Shown here piece after piece: positions 61,895-64,000 of a DNA stretch of 64,000 nt; within the stretch, counting starts at the first letter, position 1; each line of letters begins with the position of its first letter. Origin of the DNA: Hydrogenophaga sp. (GTDB taxonomy: Bacteria > Pseudomonadota > Gammaproteobacteria > Burkholderiales > Burkholderiaceae_C); contig NZ_JAOASO010000136.1 in NCBI RefSeq assembly GCF_030158645.1, positions 1 to 64,000 on the forward strand, in the 5' to 3' direction. A program made the position numbers and the translations under genes. The notes beneath the pieces are model-generated. The model saw nothing but the letters and a program-made list of their open reading frames with translations. It searched no databases and had not been told where the DNA came from.

Positions 61895-63534
61895 ACCCCG
61901 GCCCGGATCCACGCCGCTGCCTTCTCCGCGATCATCAACGTGGGGCTGTTGGTGTTGCCGCTGGTGATGGTCGGCATCACGCCCGCGTCCACCACGCGCA
62001 AGCCCGCCACGCCGCGCACACGCAGGTGGCTGTCCACCACCGCCATCGGGTCGCTGGCCGTGCCCATCTTGGTGGTGCCCACCGGGTGGAAGATGGTGCT
62101 CGCAATGTCGCCGGCCAGTCGGGCCAGCTCCTCGTCGCTCTGGAACTGCACGCCGGGCTTGTGCTCCTGCGGCTGGTATTTCGCCAACGCCGGCTGGGCC
62201 ACGATGCGGCGCGTCACGCGCAGGCTGTCGGCGGCCACCTGACGGTCTTCGGGCGTGCTCAGGTAGTTCGGCGCGATCGCGGGTGCTGCGTCCACCTGGG
62301 CCGAGGTGATGCGCACATGCCCCCGGCTGGTGGGATTCAGGTTGCACACGCTGGCGGTGAAGGCCGGGAAGCTGTGCAACGGCTCGCCAAACGCGTCCAG
62401 GCTGAGCGGTTGCACGTGGTACTCGATGTTGGGCCAGGGCTGGGCCGGATCGCTGCGGGTGAAGGCGCCGAGCTGGCTGGGCGCCATGCTCATGGGGCCG
62501 CTGCGCTTGAGCGCGTACTCCAGCCCGATCTTCGCCTTGCCCCAGAGGCTGCTGGCCAGCACGTTGAGCGTGGTCGCGCCCTGCACCTTGAACACCGCGC
62601 GGATCTGCAGGTGGTCCTGCAGGTTTTCGCCCACCCCGGGCAGGTGGTGTTGCACCGCGATGCCGAGCTGCTGCAACACAGCGGCCGGGCCAATGCCCGA
62701 GCGCTGCAAGATGGCCGGTGAGCCGATGCTGCCTGCGCTCAGCACCACCTCCTGGGTGGCCGACACGCGCACGCGCTGTCCGTCGCGCAGCAGCGCCACA
62801 CCTGTGCAGCGCAGCTGGCCAGCGGCGTCGCGCTCCAGCACCAGTTGTTCGGTGGTGGTTTCGGTCCACACGGTGAGGTTGGGGCGGCCCTGGGCGGGGC
62901 GCAGGAAGGCCTTGGAGGCGTTCCAGCGCCAGCCGCTTTTCTGGTTCACCTCGAAGTAGCCCACGCCTTCGTTGTTGCCGGTGTTGAAGTCGGGCGTGGC
63001 GGGCACGCCGGCCTGTTGGGCGGCTTGAGCGAAGGCGTCCAGCACGTCCCAGCGCAGGCGCTGTTTTTCGATGCGCCACTCACCGCCATGGCCGTGCAAC
63101 CTTGCAAACGCGGGGTCTTGCGCGGCGTCGAGCCGGTGGTGGTTTTCGTGCGCCTTGAAGTCGGGCAGGCAGGCGTCCCAGCGCCAGTCGCCGTCGCCGG
63201 TGAGCTGCGCCCACTGGTCGTAGTCGCGGCTCTGACCACGCATGTAGATCATGCCGTTGATGCTGGAACAGCCGCCCAGGCCCTTGCCGCGCGGATAACG
63301 CAGCCGGCGGCCGTTGAGCCCCGGGTCGGCCTCGGTCTGGTAGAGCCAGTCGGTGCGCGGGTTGCCGATGCAATACAGATAACCCACCGGGATGTGGATC
63401 CAGTGGTAGTCGTCCTTGCGGCCGGCTTCGACAAGCAGAACGCGTTTGCTGGCATCGGCCGAGAGCCGGTTGGCCAGCAGGCAGCCTGCGGTGCCGGCGC
63501 CGATGACGATGTAGTCGAAGGTGGTGTTGTTCAT
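61891..63534 (-). CDS. GMC-family FAD oxidoreductase (choline/alcohol dehydrogenase-like)
   Basis: The 547-residue flavoenzyme has the dinucleotide motif VIGAGTAGCLLANRL, GMC signature 1 around GKGLGGCSSINGMIYMRG, signature 2 near LSAGSIGSPAILQRSGIG, and the catalytic His in FHPVGTTKMG. It resembles BetA-type choline dehydrogenases and other alcohol dehydrogenases; the alcohol oxidised is not known. There is no signal peptide. Its start overlaps the DUF2007 gene by 4 bases. Confidence 0.9.
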   Translation of the reverse strand: MNNTTFDYIVIGAGTAGCLLANRLSADASKRVLLVEAGRKDDYHWIHIPVGYLYCIGNPRTDWLYQTEADPGLNGRRLRYPRGKGLGGCSSINGMIYMRGQSRDYDQWAQLTGDGDWRWDACLPDFKAHENHHRLDAAQDPAFARLHGHGGEWRIEKQRLRWDVLDAFAQAAQQAGVPATPDFNTGNNEGVGYFEVNQKSGWRWNASKAFLRPAQGRPNLTVWTETTTEQLVLERDAAGQLRCTGVALLRDGQRVRVSATQEVVLSAGSIGSPAILQRSGIGPAAVLQQLGIAVQHHLPGVGENLQDHLQIRAVFKVQGATTLNVLASSLWGKAKIGLEYALKRSGPMSMAPSQLGAFTRSDPAQPWPNIEYHVQPLSLDAFGEPLHSFPAFTASVCNLNPTSRGHVRITSAQVDAAPAIAPNYLSTPEDRQVAADSLRVTRRIVAQPALAKYQPQEHKPGVQFQSDEELARLAGDIASTIFHPVGTTKMGTASDPMAVVDSHLRVRGVAGLRVVDAGVMPTITSGNTNSPTLMIAEKAAAWIRAGV

Positions 63535-63827
63535 GGAGGCGTCTCCTCGCCAAGGTGGTCGTCGCTCAGTCCGTAGTCGCCGCGCTCGAACGCGACCAGC
63601 ACCGCTTCGGCCTGCGCCAGACGGCGCTCGGGTACCTGCACCCGCACGGGGACGGCTCCGGCGAGCAGCGTGTAGGCCTGCACCAGATGCGCATCGGCCA
63701 CTGCCGCCGGCACACCGGCGGCTTGCAGCACGCCTCGAAGCAGGTAGGCCTCGGTCGGGCTGAACACGGTGATCAGCGTTTGCCAGTCACCGAGCTCGGG
63801 GTCGTAGTCCGAATTGCCGTCAGTCAC
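63531..63827 (-). CDS. DUF2007-type small protein
   Basis: The 98-residue product has the DUF2007 pattern LITVFSPTEAYLLRGVLQAAGVPAAVAD followed by RVQVPERRLAQAEAVL. This is a ferredoxin-like fold sometimes called a putative signal-transducing protein. Its role is unknown. The overlap with the GMC gene implies co-translation. Confidence 0.8.
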   Translation of the reverse strand: MTDGNSDYDPELGDWQTLITVFSPTEAYLLRGVLQAAGVPAAVADAHLVQAYTLLAGAVPVRVQVPERRLAQAEAVLVAFERGDYGLSDDHLGEETPP

Positions 63828-63864
63828 GACGGGTGCCTCCGGCGCGCAGGACCCTCAGCCCAGG

Positions 63865-63943
63865 GCTGCCGTGGATCCGGCTTGGCCGGTCCACAGGCAG
63901 CGTCCCCCCGTGGGGGGAAGCGCCGCAGGCGCGCAGGGGGGCC
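63865..63943. repeat. GC-rich intergenic repeat of Comamonadaceae type
   Basis: The stretch contains GATCCGGCTTGGCCGGTCC, then CCCCCC-GT-GGGGGG, then GCGCCGCAGGCGCGCAGG, with several short inverted repeats. Near-identical GC-rich elements between genes are common in this family of bacteria, from general knowledge. Only one copy was noticed here. It may help end transcription of the gene upstream on the minus strand. Confidence 0.5.
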
Positions 63944-63947
63944 ATCT

Positions 63948-64000
63948 TTACTTGGCTGTCGGCATCACGAACTCGGCGCCTTTGCCGATGCTCTCGGGCC
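63948..64000 (-). CDS. C-terminal fragment of a gene cut by window edge
   Basis: The minus-strand frame is open from the window edge to TAA at 63948 and encodes ...PESIGKGAEFVMPTAK. The ending resembles the C-terminus of CoA-acylating methylmalonate-semialdehyde dehydrogenases of Burkholderiales, but 17 residues are too few to be sure. Confidence 0.45.
   Translation of the reverse strand, partial: PESIGKGAEFVMPTAK

Overview
The window looks like the chromosome of a denitrifying or nitrate-respiring betaproteobacterium of the order Burkholderiales, probably Comamonadaceae and perhaps Hydrogenophaga-like. The evidence is the high GC, the gene order of the nar, SHP/DHC and mre clusters, the aerobic-type housekeeping genes and a Comamonadaceae-style GC-rich repeat at the right end. 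This placement is inference; no 16S gene is present.

Bases 1 to about 6250 form an accessory segment. GC is lower, most genes have no recognised function, and there are hairpins, direct repeats and a 14-G homopolymer. The segment holds the 3' end of an unknown gene, a 28-codon mini-gene between two hairpins, and a membrane protein translationally coupled to a ComEC-like metallo-beta-lactamase-fold (MBL) protein. Divergent from that pair is a second, canonical MBL-fold protein, followed by an HTH/coiled-coil protein and an orphan. The membrane-protein/MBL pair facing a second MBL gene is the best candidate here for an undescribed system.

Bases 6290 to 21250 are one unidirectional block on the minus strand, narK1-narK2-narGHJI-parvulin-carbonic anhydrase-nitronate monooxygenase-like-nrdJ. 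Gaps are tiny or negative. A perfect FNR box lies upstream and a strong terminator follows the last gene. The block joins nitrate uptake and respiration to an oxygen-independent class II ribonucleotide reductase. Just upstream lies nsrR-narX-narL-cupin on the same strand, divergent from the di-iron repair protein gene ytfE. Nitrate sensing, NO sensing and nitrosative-damage repair are therefore adjacent.

Bases 25770 to 36700 carry SirB2- and DUF454-type small membrane proteins, pgk, and a SHP/DHC/cytochrome b561 electron-transfer cluster with PepSY and a two-component system. After these comes a PmrAB-like two-component system with a phosphoethanolamine transferase and a PAP2 phosphatase. Both envelope genes have a PmrA-box-like direct repeat in front of them.

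Bases 36700 to 64000 are mostly core genes: azlCD, fmt, def, a LysM protein, dprA, a GloB-like MBL protein, an HDOD protein, an AraC regulator divergent from a Tat-exported molybdenum aldehyde oxidoreductase with its XdhC maturation factor, xth/pyrE, gatCAB, mreBCD-mrdA, a TSUP permease, an ammonium transporter with sigma-54/NtrC-type promoter elements, a GMC oxidoreductase and a DUF2007 protein. An unassigned minus-strand terminator at 59795-59825 points to a possible small RNA gene upstream of amt. No tRNA, rRNA, CRISPR array or intact insertion sequence was recognised.
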